Shown piece by piece: positions 1 to 5,796 of a stretch of 10,849 nt of DNA. The notes beneath the pieces are model-generated. The model searched no databases and was not told where the DNA came from. It saw nothing but the letters and a program-made list of their open reading frames with translations. Position numbers and translations under genes: made by a program. Where the stretch lies: NCBI GenBank assembly GCA_011051475.1, contig DRLE01000137.1, positions 1 through 10,849 of the forward strand. Reading direction: 5' to 3'. Position 1 is the stretch's first letter; every line of letters begins with the position of its first letter. Source of the stretch: Gammaproteobacteria bacterium (lineage in GTDB: Bacteria; Pseudomonadota; Gammaproteobacteria; SZUA-229).

Positions 1-657
1 CGTGGCGGTTACTTTGCCGGCCAGCGTGTAGCGATTACCAAGGTGGGTGACGAAGTTCAGGTTTCTTACACCAATCCGAACTACATGGCGGCTGCCTACC
101 ACATCAAGGGTGATGTTTCCGGAATCACCAAGGCGCTGCAGAAAGCACTGGGTAATGTGAAGGAATTCGGTCCCGAAGAAGGTCTGGATGCCGATGATCT
201 TGAAGATTACCACTATACCTTTGGTATGGAATACTTCGACGAGCCTTATGAACTGGCTGAATATGACAGCTATGAACAGGCTGTAGCCGCTGTTGAGAAA
301 GGTCTGGCAGCCAAAACTGCCGGTGTTTCCAAGGTTTACCGTATTGATATTCCGGGCAGCAAGCAGACTGTATTCGGTGTAGCCATGAAAGCGCCTGATG
401 AAGGTCACAAGTATATGGATGACAAGTTCATTATGTCTGAAATTGACTTCAAGCCTATCCGTTCTACTGCTCACCTGCCTTATGAAATCCTGGTTTCAGG
501 CGATGAAGCTGAAGCACTGCACGCACGTTTCCGCATTGCAATCAACTTCCCTGACCTGAGCATGATGGGTGATAACAGCTTCATGAACATTATGCCTTCT
601 CCTGATGCCATTCAGGAAGCGCTGACAGATGTTGCTGGTGGTGAAGTAGAAGACTAG
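1..657 (+). CDS. Unrecognised acidic protein, C-terminal part (5' end outside window)
   Basis: The frame is open from the first base and ends at TAG 655-657, so 218 residues of a longer protein are visible. A GTG at 43 could serve as a start, but nothing supports it over an upstream start. I do not recognise the family. The visible part is soluble-looking, with no membrane span, and rich in Asp/Glu (an acidic stretch around the EEGLDADDLEDYHY segment, then a very acidic C-terminus). It has aromatic and Met-rich patches near the end (FPDLSMMGDNSFMNIMPSP) and no cysteine. Its codon choice (GGT, CGT, GAA, TTC, AAC, CTG) is biased and less GC-rich than the genes downstream, which may mean high expression; that is inference. 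A strong intrinsic terminator follows within 20 nt, so it ends its own transcription unit and is not part of the ilv operon. Confidence 0.85.
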   Translation, partial: RGGYFAGQRVAITKVGDEVQVSYTNPNYMAAAYHIKGDVSGITKALQKALGNVKEFGPEEGLDADDLEDYHYTFGMEYFDEPYELAEYDSYEQAVAAVEKGLAAKTAGVSKVYRIDIPGSKQTVFGVAMKAPDEGHKYMDDKFIMSEIDFKPIRSTAHLPYEILVSGDEAEALHARFRIAINFPDLSMMGDNSFMNIMPSPDAIQEALTDVAGGEVED

Positions 658-674
658 TTCTTTACCGCAGTTAT

Positions 675-705
675 AAAAAACCCCGGCATGTCCGGGGTTT
701 TTTTT
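675..705 (+). terminator. Intrinsic terminator after the first gene
   Basis: CCCCGG (681-686) pairs with CCGGGG (692-697) across a 5-nt loop. The stem is extended by A675-680 with the T-run and followed by eight T (698-705). It begins 17 nt after the stop codon at 657. The flanking A and T runs could let it work in both directions. Confidence 0.93.
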
Positions 706-756
706 GTCTGAATTTTGCAGCTTTTTGTGTTCGGGCGGATTGTTGCCAGGGTATAC

Positions 757-908
757 ATGGGCAGTAGTACCTTATGGGGGTTGCTATTTAACGGCTTTCA
801 ATTAAATTGTTCGTGAAATTTGGGGCATAACCGTTTAGAATGCACGGTTCGCCTGCCATGGACAGTGCAGCTTAATGCCTTAAAAGTCCATGATTTATAA
901 GGTTTTTT
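757..908 (+). promoter_or_regulatory. Possible ilv leader: short ORF plus mutually exclusive hairpins (weak)
   Basis: The 293-bp space before ilvI holds no other gene. A 19-codon ORF runs from ATG 757 to TGA 814-816 with a fair Shine-Dalgarno (AGGG 748-751) and four Leu codons (772, 781, 784, 802), but no Ile or Val codon. Its first bases (756-764) are complementary, with one bulge, to 853-860. CATGGAC 857-863 pairs perfectly with GTCCATG 886-892. CCTTAAAA 878-885 can pair with 894-902 (one bulge) directly before six T at 903-908. These pairings exclude each other in the order 1:2, 2:3, 3:4, as in an attenuator. The terminator-like stem is nearly all A-T, so it is weak. A competing reading is a promoter with -10 TAGAAT at 836-841 (no good -35), which would start transcription after the small ORF. 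Confidence 0.28.
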
Positions 909-950
909 GGAATTATCCGACTCATTAACTAATGCGGGAATAACAGAGCA

Positions 951-2645
951 GTGGAATTAACCGGCGCAGAAATTATTATTGAATGCCTGAAAGCCGAGGG
1001 TATTGACTATGTCTTTGGCTACCCGGGTGGTGCGGTGTTGCATATTTATGATGCTTTTTACAAGCAGGATGATGTGCAGCATATCCTGGTGCGCCATGAG
1101 CAGGGGGCGACCCATGCTGCTGATGGCTACGCCCGTGCAACCGGTAAGGCGGGTGTGGTGCTGGTGACCTCGGGTCCGGGCGCTACCAATGCAGTGACCG
1201 GCATTGCCACTGCCTATATGGACTCCATTCCCATGATCGTGATTACCGGTCAGGTGCCCAAACATCTGATTGGTAATGATGCCTTCCAGGAAGTGGATTC
1301 CGTAGGTATTACCCGTCCCATCGTTAAACACAACTTTCTGATTAACGATGTAAAAGACGTGGCCGAGACCTTTAAAAAGGCATTCTACGTGGCGACCACC
1401 GGTCGCCCGGGCCCGGTTGTTATCGATATTCCCAAGGATATTACGGCCGAGGTTACCGAGTTCGTCTATCCCGAGAAGATCGAAATGCGTTCCTACAATC
1501 CGACGGTCAAGGGACACTACGGTCAGATCAAGCGTGCCGTTGACCTGATTCTGTCGGCCGAGCGCCCGATGATCTATACCGGCGGTGGCGTTATCCTCGG
1601 TAACGGTTCCGAGCAACTGCGCGAGTTTGTGCGCAAGCTGGGCTATCCGATTACCCAGACCCTGATGGGTCTCGGGGCGTTTCCGGCCAGCGACCCGTTG
1701 TCACTGGGGATGCTGGGCATGCACGGGACTTATGAGGCCAATATGGGCATGCATCACTGCGACGTGATGATTGCCATTGGTGCGCGTTTTGATGACCGTG
1801 TTACCGGCAACCTGGAAAAATTCTGCCCGGATGCGAAGATTATCCATATCGATGTGGATCCGGCCTCTATTTCAAAAAATGTGAAGGTCGATATTCCCAT
1901 TGTCGGTGAAGTCGCGCCGGTACTGGACGCGCTGAACAGGGCGCTGGATAAAACCGATAAAACGGTTAACAAGGGCGCGCTTGAAAAATGGTGGGCGCAG
2001 ATCAATGAATGGCGTTCGCAGGATTGCCTGAAATACGACCGCAACAGTGAAAAGATCAAGCCGCAGTATGTCATTGAAGAGCTGCACAAGGTGACGCAGG
2101 GCGATGCCTTTATTACCTCGGACGTCGGTCAGCACCAGATGTTTGCCGCGCAGTACTACGGTTTTGACAAGCCGCGTCGCTGGATCAACTCCGGTGGTCT
2201 GGGCACCATGGGTTTCGGCCTGCCGGCGGCCATGGGTGTACAGCTGGCGCATCCCGATGAAACCGTTGCCTGTATTACCGGTGAATCCAGTATCCAGATG
2301 TGTATACAGGAGCTGTCCACCTGCCTGCAGTATTCACTGCCGCTGAAAATCGTCAACCTGAACAACGGCTATATGGGCATGGTTCGCCAGTGGCAGGAGT
2401 TTTTCTATGAAAAACGCTATGCCATGTCCTATTTCGATTCGCTGCCGGATTTTGTCGCCCTGGCGGAAAGTTACGGTCATGTCGGTATCAAGATCGAAAA
2501 GCCGTCCGATGTTCGCGGCGCGCTGGAAGAGGCTTTCGCGCAGAAAGACCGCCTGGTCTTCCTCGACTTTATCACCGACCGTGAAGAGAACGTCTATCCC
2601 ATGATTCCTGCCGGCGCCGGCATGAACGAAATGATTCTGGTATAG
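951..2645 (+). CDS. ilvI: Acetolactate synthase large (catalytic) subunit
   Basis: A 564-residue ThDP/FAD enzyme that condenses two pyruvates to acetolactate, or pyruvate with 2-ketobutyrate to acetohydroxybutyrate: the first common step of branched-chain amino acid synthesis. Visible landmarks are FGYPGGAVLHIYDA (residues 22-35), the catalytic glutamate E50 in RHEQGATHAADGYAR, the SGPGATN loop, the central FAD domain (IGARFDDRVTGNL), and the C-terminal ThDP region with LNN at 470-472 and QWQEFFYEKRY. The usual GDG of the ThDP/Mg motif reads G444-E445-S446. The start is GTG 951: an in-frame TAA at 930-932 rules out an earlier one, and GGGAA 936-940 is a modest, slightly distant ribosome site. 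The small subunit follows after 11 nt, so they are co-translated. Named ilvI because the partner is IlvH-sized; ilvB is an equally used label. Confidence 0.97.
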   Translation: MELTGAEIIIECLKAEGIDYVFGYPGGAVLHIYDAFYKQDDVQHILVRHEQGATHAADGYARATGKAGVVLVTSGPGATNAVTGIATAYMDSIPMIVITGQVPKHLIGNDAFQEVDSVGITRPIVKHNFLINDVKDVAETFKKAFYVATTGRPGPVVIDIPKDITAEVTEFVYPEKIEMRSYNPTVKGHYGQIKRAVDLILSAERPMIYTGGGVILGNGSEQLREFVRKLGYPITQTLMGLGAFPASDPLSLGMLGMHGTYEANMGMHHCDVMIAIGARFDDRVTGNLEKFCPDAKIIHIDVDPASISKNVKVDIPIVGEVAPVLDALNRALDKTDKTVNKGALEKWWAQINEWRSQDCLKYDRNSEKIKPQYVIEELHKVTQGDAFITSDVGQHQMFAAQYYGFDKPRRWINSGGLGTMGFGLPAAMGVQLAHPDETVACITGESSIQMCIQELSTCLQYSLPLKIVNLNNGYMGMVRQWQEFFYEKRYAMSYFDSLPDFVALAESYGHVGIKIEKPSDVRGALEEAFAQKDRLVFLDFITDREENVYPMIPAGAGMNEMILV

Positions 2646-2656
2646 GAGGCAGAATA

Positions 2657-3151
2657 GTGACAAGAAGACATATTGTTTCCATTCTGCTGGAAAACGAGGC
2701 GGGCGCACTGTCGCGCGTGGCCGGGCTGTTTTCCGCCAGGGCCTATAATATTGAGTCGCTCACCGTGGCGCCGACCGATGATCCATCCCTGTCGCGGATG
2801 ACACTGGTGACCACCGGTACGGATGATATTGTCGAGCAGGTCTGCAAGCAGCTGAACAAGCTGGTGGACGTGGTCAAGCTGGTAGATCTGACAAAGGATG
2901 AACATGTCGAGCGTGAGCTGATCCTGATCAAGGTGAAAGCGGAAAACGAACAGCGTGACGAGGTCAAGCGCATCGTGGATATCTTCGATGGCCAGATCAT
3001 TGATATGACCGATACCACCTACACCCTGGAAATTACCGGCGACAGCAAGAAGATCGATGCGGTGCTCAAGGCGCTGCAGGGTATTACCATTCTCGAAGTG
3101 GTGCGCTCGGGCCAGCTCGGCATGGGCCGCGGCGACAAGGGCATGATATAG
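2657..3151 (+). CDS. ilvH: Acetolactate synthase small (regulatory) subunit
   Basis: A 164-residue protein matching the length of E. coli IlvH (163) and not the short IlvN. It activates the large subunit and confers valine feedback inhibition. The N-terminal ACT domain (about residues 4-80) contains LLENEAGALSRVAGLFSARA and YNIESLTVAPTDD. N13, G16 and N31 correspond to the E. coli valine-site residues N11, G14 and N29, so feedback sensitivity is expected. The C-terminal ALS_ss_C domain ends in a GRGDKGMI-type tail typical of the family. The GTG start at 2657 is fixed by a perfect AGGAGG (2644-2649), seven bases upstream and overlapping the ilvI stop codon. This is the strongest ribosome site in the window and would keep the two subunits in balance. 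Confidence 0.97.
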   Translation: MTRRHIVSILLENEAGALSRVAGLFSARAYNIESLTVAPTDDPSLSRMTLVTTGTDDIVEQVCKQLNKLVDVVKLVDLTKDEHVERELILIKVKAENEQRDEVKRIVDIFDGQIIDMTDTTYTLEITGDSKKIDAVLKALQGITILEVVRSGQLGMGRGDKGMI

Positions 3152-3212
3152 AGCCGGCAGCCACACCAAAACAGTTTTTTTAAATTTATAACGTTTACGG
3201 ATCAATAAAACA

Positions 3213-4229
3213 ATGAATATTTATTACGATAAAGATTGCGACCTTTCCATTATTCAGGGCAAGAAAGTCTGCATAATCGGTTATGGCTCACAGGGCCATG
3301 CCCATGCCAACAACCTGCAGGACTCGGGCGTCGATGTTTGTGTCGGCCTGCGTGAAGGCTCTTCCTCTGCCGCCAAGGCAGAAGCGGCCGGTATTGCCGT
3401 CAAGTCCATCGAAGACGGTGTTGCCTGGGCCGATGTGGTTATGATACTGGCGCCGGACGAGCACCAGGCCGCCATCTACACCGAGCAGATCGAGCCGAAC
3501 ATCAAGGAAGGCGCGGCCATGGCCTTTGCCCACGGTTTCAATATTCATTTCGAAGCCATCAAGCCCCGCGCCGATCTCGACGTGATTATGATTGCGCCGA
3601 AAGCGCCGGGTCATACCGTACGCAGCGAATTTGTTGCCGGTGGTGGTATCCCCGACCTGATCGCTGTTGCCCAGGACGCAACCGGCACGGCGAAGGATAT
3701 TGCCCTGTCCTATGCCTCGGCTATCGGTGGCGGTCGTACCGCGATTATCGAAACCACTTTCCGCGAAGAAACCGAAACCGACCTCTTTGGTGAGCAGGCA
3801 GTACTTTGTGGCGGCACCACCGCGCTGGTACAGGCCGGTTTCGAAACCCTGGTGGAAGCCGGTTATGCGCCGGAAATGGCCTACTTCGAGTGTCTGCACG
3901 AGCTCAAGCTGATCGTCGACCTGATGTACCAGGGCGGCATTGCCGACATGCGTTACTCCATTTCCAATACCGCCGAGTACGGTGACTTTACCCGCGGCCC
4001 GCGCGTGGTCAACGATGCCACCAAGGCGGAAATGAAGAAAATCCTGGGCGAAATCCAGAGCGGCGAGTTCGCCCGTGAGTTCCTTGAGGAAATGCACTCC
4101 GGTGCGAAAAACCTGGAAGCCATGCGCAAGAAAGGCCGCGAGCACCAGATCGAGGAAGTCGGCGCCAAACTGCGCAGCATGATGCCCTGGATCCAGGCCA
4201 ACAAGATTGTTGATAAAAGCAAGAACTGA
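3213..4229 (+). CDS. ilvC: Ketol-acid reductoisomerase (class I, NADPH type)
   Basis: A 338-residue short-form (class I) enzyme that isomerises and reduces acetolactate to dihydroxyisovalerate, or the acetohydroxybutyrate equivalent, the second step of the Ile/Val pathway. The N-terminal Rossmann domain has GYGSQGHAHANNL (G23-Y24-G25-S26-Q27-G28). The loop after beta-2 has R47 and S50-S51-S52, the polar pattern that favours NADPH. Catalytic and metal residues all fall at the family's usual numbers: H107, K130, D190, E194, E226, E230 and S251. The C-terminal knotted helical domain is complete. It lies 61 nt after ilvH with no convincing terminator or promoter between, so it probably belongs to the same operon. 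Its own ribosome site is weak (ACGGA 3197-3201, about 11 nt upstream). Confidence 0.98.
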   Translation: MNIYYDKDCDLSIIQGKKVCIIGYGSQGHAHANNLQDSGVDVCVGLREGSSSAAKAEAAGIAVKSIEDGVAWADVVMILAPDEHQAAIYTEQIEPNIKEGAAMAFAHGFNIHFEAIKPRADLDVIMIAPKAPGHTVRSEFVAGGGIPDLIAVAQDATGTAKDIALSYASAIGGGRTAIIETTFREETETDLFGEQAVLCGGTTALVQAGFETLVEAGYAPEMAYFECLHELKLIVDLMYQGGIADMRYSISNTAEYGDFTRGPRVVNDATKAEMKKILGEIQSGEFAREFLEEMHSGAKNLEAMRKKGREHQIEEVGAKLRSMMPWIQANKIVDKSKN

Positions 4230-4248
4230 TATCAGCCGATCCTGTCAT

Positions 4249-4276
4249 AAAAAAGGGCCGTTATGGCCCTTTTTTT
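4249..4276 (+). terminator. Intrinsic terminator of the ilvIHC operon
   Basis: AAAAAAGGGCC (4249-4259), loop GTTAT, then GGCCC (4265-4269) and a run of seven T (4270-4276). It lies 20 nt after the ilvC stop. The A and T runs extend the stem and could make it bidirectional. It separates ilvIHC from pssA. Confidence 0.93.
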
Positions 4277-4289
4277 GTTTTTAAGTATT

Positions 4290-4389
4290 TTTACCACAGA
4301 GGACACGGAGGTCACAGAGAAAAGCTTTTTTGCTTTTGGTGTGCTTCTTCAACCGGAAACGCTGTGGCCTCCGTGTCCTCTGTGGTGAA
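4290..4389. repeat. Long inverted repeat (about 100 bp, MITE/REP-like)
   Basis: The left arm 4293-4317 and the right arm 4362-4386 are inverted complements over 25 bp with a single T-G wobble. Pairing extends outward to 4290/4389 with one more wobble. The arms carry the ACCACAGAGGACACGGAGG-type sequence that I know as a dispersed repeat in many environmental bacterial genomes. The 44-bp centre contains AAAAGCTTTT and no ORF. As RNA or single-stranded DNA it would fold into a very stable hairpin just past the ilvC terminator. No flanking target duplication is obvious. Confidence 0.85.
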
Positions 4390-4515
4390 TAAGGCTTTTT
4401 AAAATCTATAGGCCTGTATAAGGCGTCGCCGTTGCTGGCAAATCTTGCCTGTTATGCCAGGGCTTAAGCAGGCTTGCTCAAACGGTGGATAATATGCTTT
4501 TACAAATTTACGTTT

Positions 4516-4537
4516 ATTCGCGTTATTTGCGGCAAAA
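4516..4537 (+). repeat. Partial copy of the repeat arm found downstream of pssA
   Basis: These 22 bases match 5499-5520 at 18 of 22 positions, including an identical TTTGCGGCAAAA end. The element downstream of pssA is complete (5361-5518), whereas here only one arm is visible, so this may be a decayed fragment. The rest of 4390-4548 shows only small hairpins (for example CTGGCA 4435-4440 with TGCCAG 4455-4460) and no gene. Confidence 0.5.
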
Positions 4538-4548
4538 AGCTTTTAAAA

Positions 4549-4577
4549 TAGACCTCACCATCCGACTAGGCTATCCT
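4549..4577 (+). promoter_or_regulatory. Candidate sigma-70 promoter for pssA
   Basis: TAGACC (4549-4554; four of six to TTGACA) and TATCCT (4572-4577; four of six to TATAAT) are separated by exactly 17 nt. The expected start point is about 4584, essentially at the pssA ATG (4585), so the transcript would be leaderless. This fits the absence of a Shine-Dalgarno. Another -10-like box, GATAAT 4488-4493, has no matching -35. Confidence 0.4.
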
Positions 4578-4584
4578 TACCACC

Positions 4585-5355
4585 ATGGACACACCTGAAA
4601 ACATACCCGATAACTCACCCGAGAAAAAACGCCGGCGCGGAATTTATCTGCTGCCCAACCTGATAACCACGGCGGCGCTGTTTGCCGGTTTTTACGGTAT
4701 TGTTGCCGCCATGCAGGGCAAGTTCGAGCAGGCGGGGGTGGCGATCTTTATTGCCATGATACTCGACGGCCTTGACGGGCGTGTGGCGCGCATGACCAAT
4801 ACCCAGAGCGAGTTCGGCGCCGAGTATGACAGCCTGGCCGATATGGCTTCCTTCGGTCTGGCGCCGGCACTGGTGATGTATGAATGGGCGCTGCAGTCAC
4901 TGGTCAATGTCAGCTGGCACTGGGGCAAGCTGGGCTGGCTGGCGGCCTTCCTGTACGTGGCATCCGCGGCCCTGCGACTGGCACGGTTTAACACCAGGGC
5001 AAGCAGTACCGACAAGCGCTACTTTCAGGGTCTGCCCAGCCCGGCAGCGGCAGCCGTGGTGGTCGGTTTTATGTGGGCCTGTTATGACAATGGTATCAAG
5101 GGCGAGGATGTTTCCATTATCGCCTTTGCCATTATCGTCTTTGCTGGCCTGATGATGGTCAGTAATGTTTCCTACTACAGTTTCAAGGACATCGATTTTC
5201 ACAACAAGGTGCCCTTTATTGCCATGCTGGCGGTGGTAATGATTTTTGTCTTTGCCTCCATCGACCCGCCGATTATGATCTTTGGTGGTTTTATGATCTA
5301 TGCGCTGTCAGGCCCGGCGCTGAGTATTACCCGGCGGATCAAGAAACGGCGGTGA
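4585..5355 (+). CDS. pssA: CDP-diacylglycerol--serine O-phosphatidyltransferase (phosphatidylserine synthase, type II)
   Basis: A 256-residue integral membrane enzyme that makes phosphatidylserine from CDP-diacylglycerol and serine, the route to phosphatidylethanolamine. The CDP-alcohol phosphotransferase signature is complete: D61, D64-G65-x2-A68-R69-x8-G78-x3-D82-x3-D86, with the aspartates binding the metals. The family's FQGLPSP (147-153) and NVSYYSFKD (194-202) segments are also present. Hydrophobic spans lie at about 24-43, 113-132, 151-168, 176-194, 209-225 and 228-246. The N-terminus is charged and cytosolic (KKRRR), and the C-terminus is basic. This is the subclass II enzyme, unlike the phospholipase-D-type PssA of E. 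coli. The ATG at 4585 is the only sensible start (in-frame TAG 4567-4569) and has no Shine-Dalgarno. A pssA next to ilvC matches Pseudomonas. The phosphatidylserine decarboxylase gene often found here in Betaproteobacteria is absent. Confidence 0.95.
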   Translation: MDTPENIPDNSPEKKRRRGIYLLPNLITTAALFAGFYGIVAAMQGKFEQAGVAIFIAMILDGLDGRVARMTNTQSEFGAEYDSLADMASFGLAPALVMYEWALQSLVNVSWHWGKLGWLAAFLYVASAALRLARFNTRASSTDKRYFQGLPSPAAAAVVVGFMWACYDNGIKGEDVSIIAFAIIVFAGLMMVSNVSYYSFKDIDFHNKVPFIAMLAVVMIFVFASIDPPIMIFGGFMIYALSGPALSITRRIKKRR

Positions 5356-5360
5356 TATTC

Positions 5361-5518
5361 TTGCCGCGAAGGACGCAAAGGGCGCAAATATCAAAGTACC
5401 GTCATTGCGAGCGTAGCGAAGCAATCTGGTTAAGGCGGGCGATGAACGAGATTACTTCGCTACGCTCGTAATGACACGACTAAAACAAATTTTGCGCTGT
5501 TTGCGTCCTTTGCGGCAA
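5361..5518. repeat. Nested inverted repeats (about 158 bp mobile-repeat element)
   Basis: There are two palindromic pairs, one inside the other. The outer arms are 5361-5389 and 5489-5518, imperfect complements (one inserted base, three substitutions), of the TTGCCGCGAAGGACGCAAAG type. The inner arms are 5401-5427 and 5449-5475, 27 bp with only two G-T wobbles, beginning GTCATTGCGAGCG, a dispersed repeat sequence I recognise from many bacterial genomes. No ORF lies inside. The arrangement suggests a MITE-like or REP-like element, possibly one repeat inserted into another. It lies between pssA and the leuA control region and ends 26 nt before the proposed leu promoter. Confidence 0.85.
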
Positions 5519-5544
5519 AACAAAAAACGTTTCTATCACAAGAC

Positions 5545-5573
5545 TTGTATCTTTGCCCCAATCTGGCTATAGT
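5545..5573 (+). promoter_or_regulatory. Candidate sigma-70 promoter of the leu leader/leuA unit
   Basis: TTGTAT (5545-5550) and TATAGT (5568-5573; five of six to the -10 consensus) have an ideal 17-nt spacer. Transcription should begin near 5580, two or three bases before the leader ATG at 5583. It would yield a 5' transcript of about 215 nt ahead of leuA. Confidence 0.6.
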
Positions 5574-5582
5574 AAAGTTATC

Positions 5583-5702
5583 ATGTCATTTCCCGTAGCA
5601 CAGGCTGTAACCCGCGCAAACGCTCCTTTCGCGTTAGCCTTGCCCGTGCCTTTCCTGTTAGACTCTCTATTACTCCTCCTGTCCCTGCGTCTCCTGCCCT
5701 AG
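5583..5702 (+). CDS. leuL: Leucine-rich leader peptide of leuA (attenuator peptide)
   Basis: A 39-codon ORF, ATG 5583 to TAG 5700-5702, lies between the proposed promoter and leuA. Twelve of its 39 residues are Leu, and ten of the 14 codons at positions 25-38 are Leu (peptide LLDSLLLLLSLRLL), using CTG, TTA, CTA and CTC. It starts MSFPVAQAVTRANAPF. Such a run of the pathway's end product is the mark of a translation-coupled leu attenuator, as in the E. coli leuL peptide, though the sequence itself is unrelated. There is no Shine-Dalgarno, and the ATG is only 9 nt from the -10 box, so it may be translated leaderless. The peptide is not expected to have a function of its own; its translation speed would report leucyl-tRNA charging to the RNA downstream. 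A chance Leu run is possible, but the position and density make that unlikely. Confidence 0.75.
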   Translation: MSFPVAQAVTRANAPFALALPVPFLLDSLLLLLSLRLLP

Positions 5703-5755
5703 GGCAGTCAGCACATTCCTGGCGAGGAGTAATACGCACTCAAACTGTTTTTTTT
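5668..5755 (+). promoter_or_regulatory. Attenuator region of leuA
   Basis: The Leu codons at 5668-5678 are perfectly complementary over 11 bp to 5724-5734. A ribosome stalled on those codons would block this pairing and free 5724-5734, which can instead form a local hairpin (ATTCCT 5715-5720 with AGGAGT 5725-5730). A perfect 14-bp palindrome, CTGCCCTAGGGCAG (5694-5707), spans the leader stop codon. Eight T follow at 5748-5755, preceded by ACTG (5744-5747), which can pair with CAGT (5705-5708). These are alternative folds ending in a U-tract, as expected for attenuation. However, no compact GC-rich hairpin abuts the U-tract, so the terminating structure is not settled from the sequence. Confidence 0.55.
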
Positions 5756-5796
5756 GCCCCGGGTATATCCCCGTTTATTGATTTGTAGGTCAAGTC

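Noticed and set aside
3152..3212. Terminator or promoter between ilvH and ilvC
   Set aside because: A seven-T run (3175-3181) is present, but no GC stem precedes it, and no convincing -35/-10 pair is seen. ilvC is treated as part of the operon.
3288..4145. Long minus-strand open frame (285 codons) opposite ilvC
   Set aside because: It is antisense to a complete, motif-perfect ilvC. Its product is His/Gly-rich with no recognisable motif, as expected when a GC-biased coding strand is read backward.
4390..4548. Small RNA gene between the inverted repeat and pssA
   Set aside because: Only small, weak hairpins and no promoter-terminator pair are seen; nothing supports a defined RNA.
5760..5784. 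Second terminator just before leuA (GGG TATAT CCC, then TTTATTG)
   Set aside because: The stem is only 3-4 bp and the following T-tract is interrupted. It is too weak to call, although it could modestly affect leuA ribosome access.
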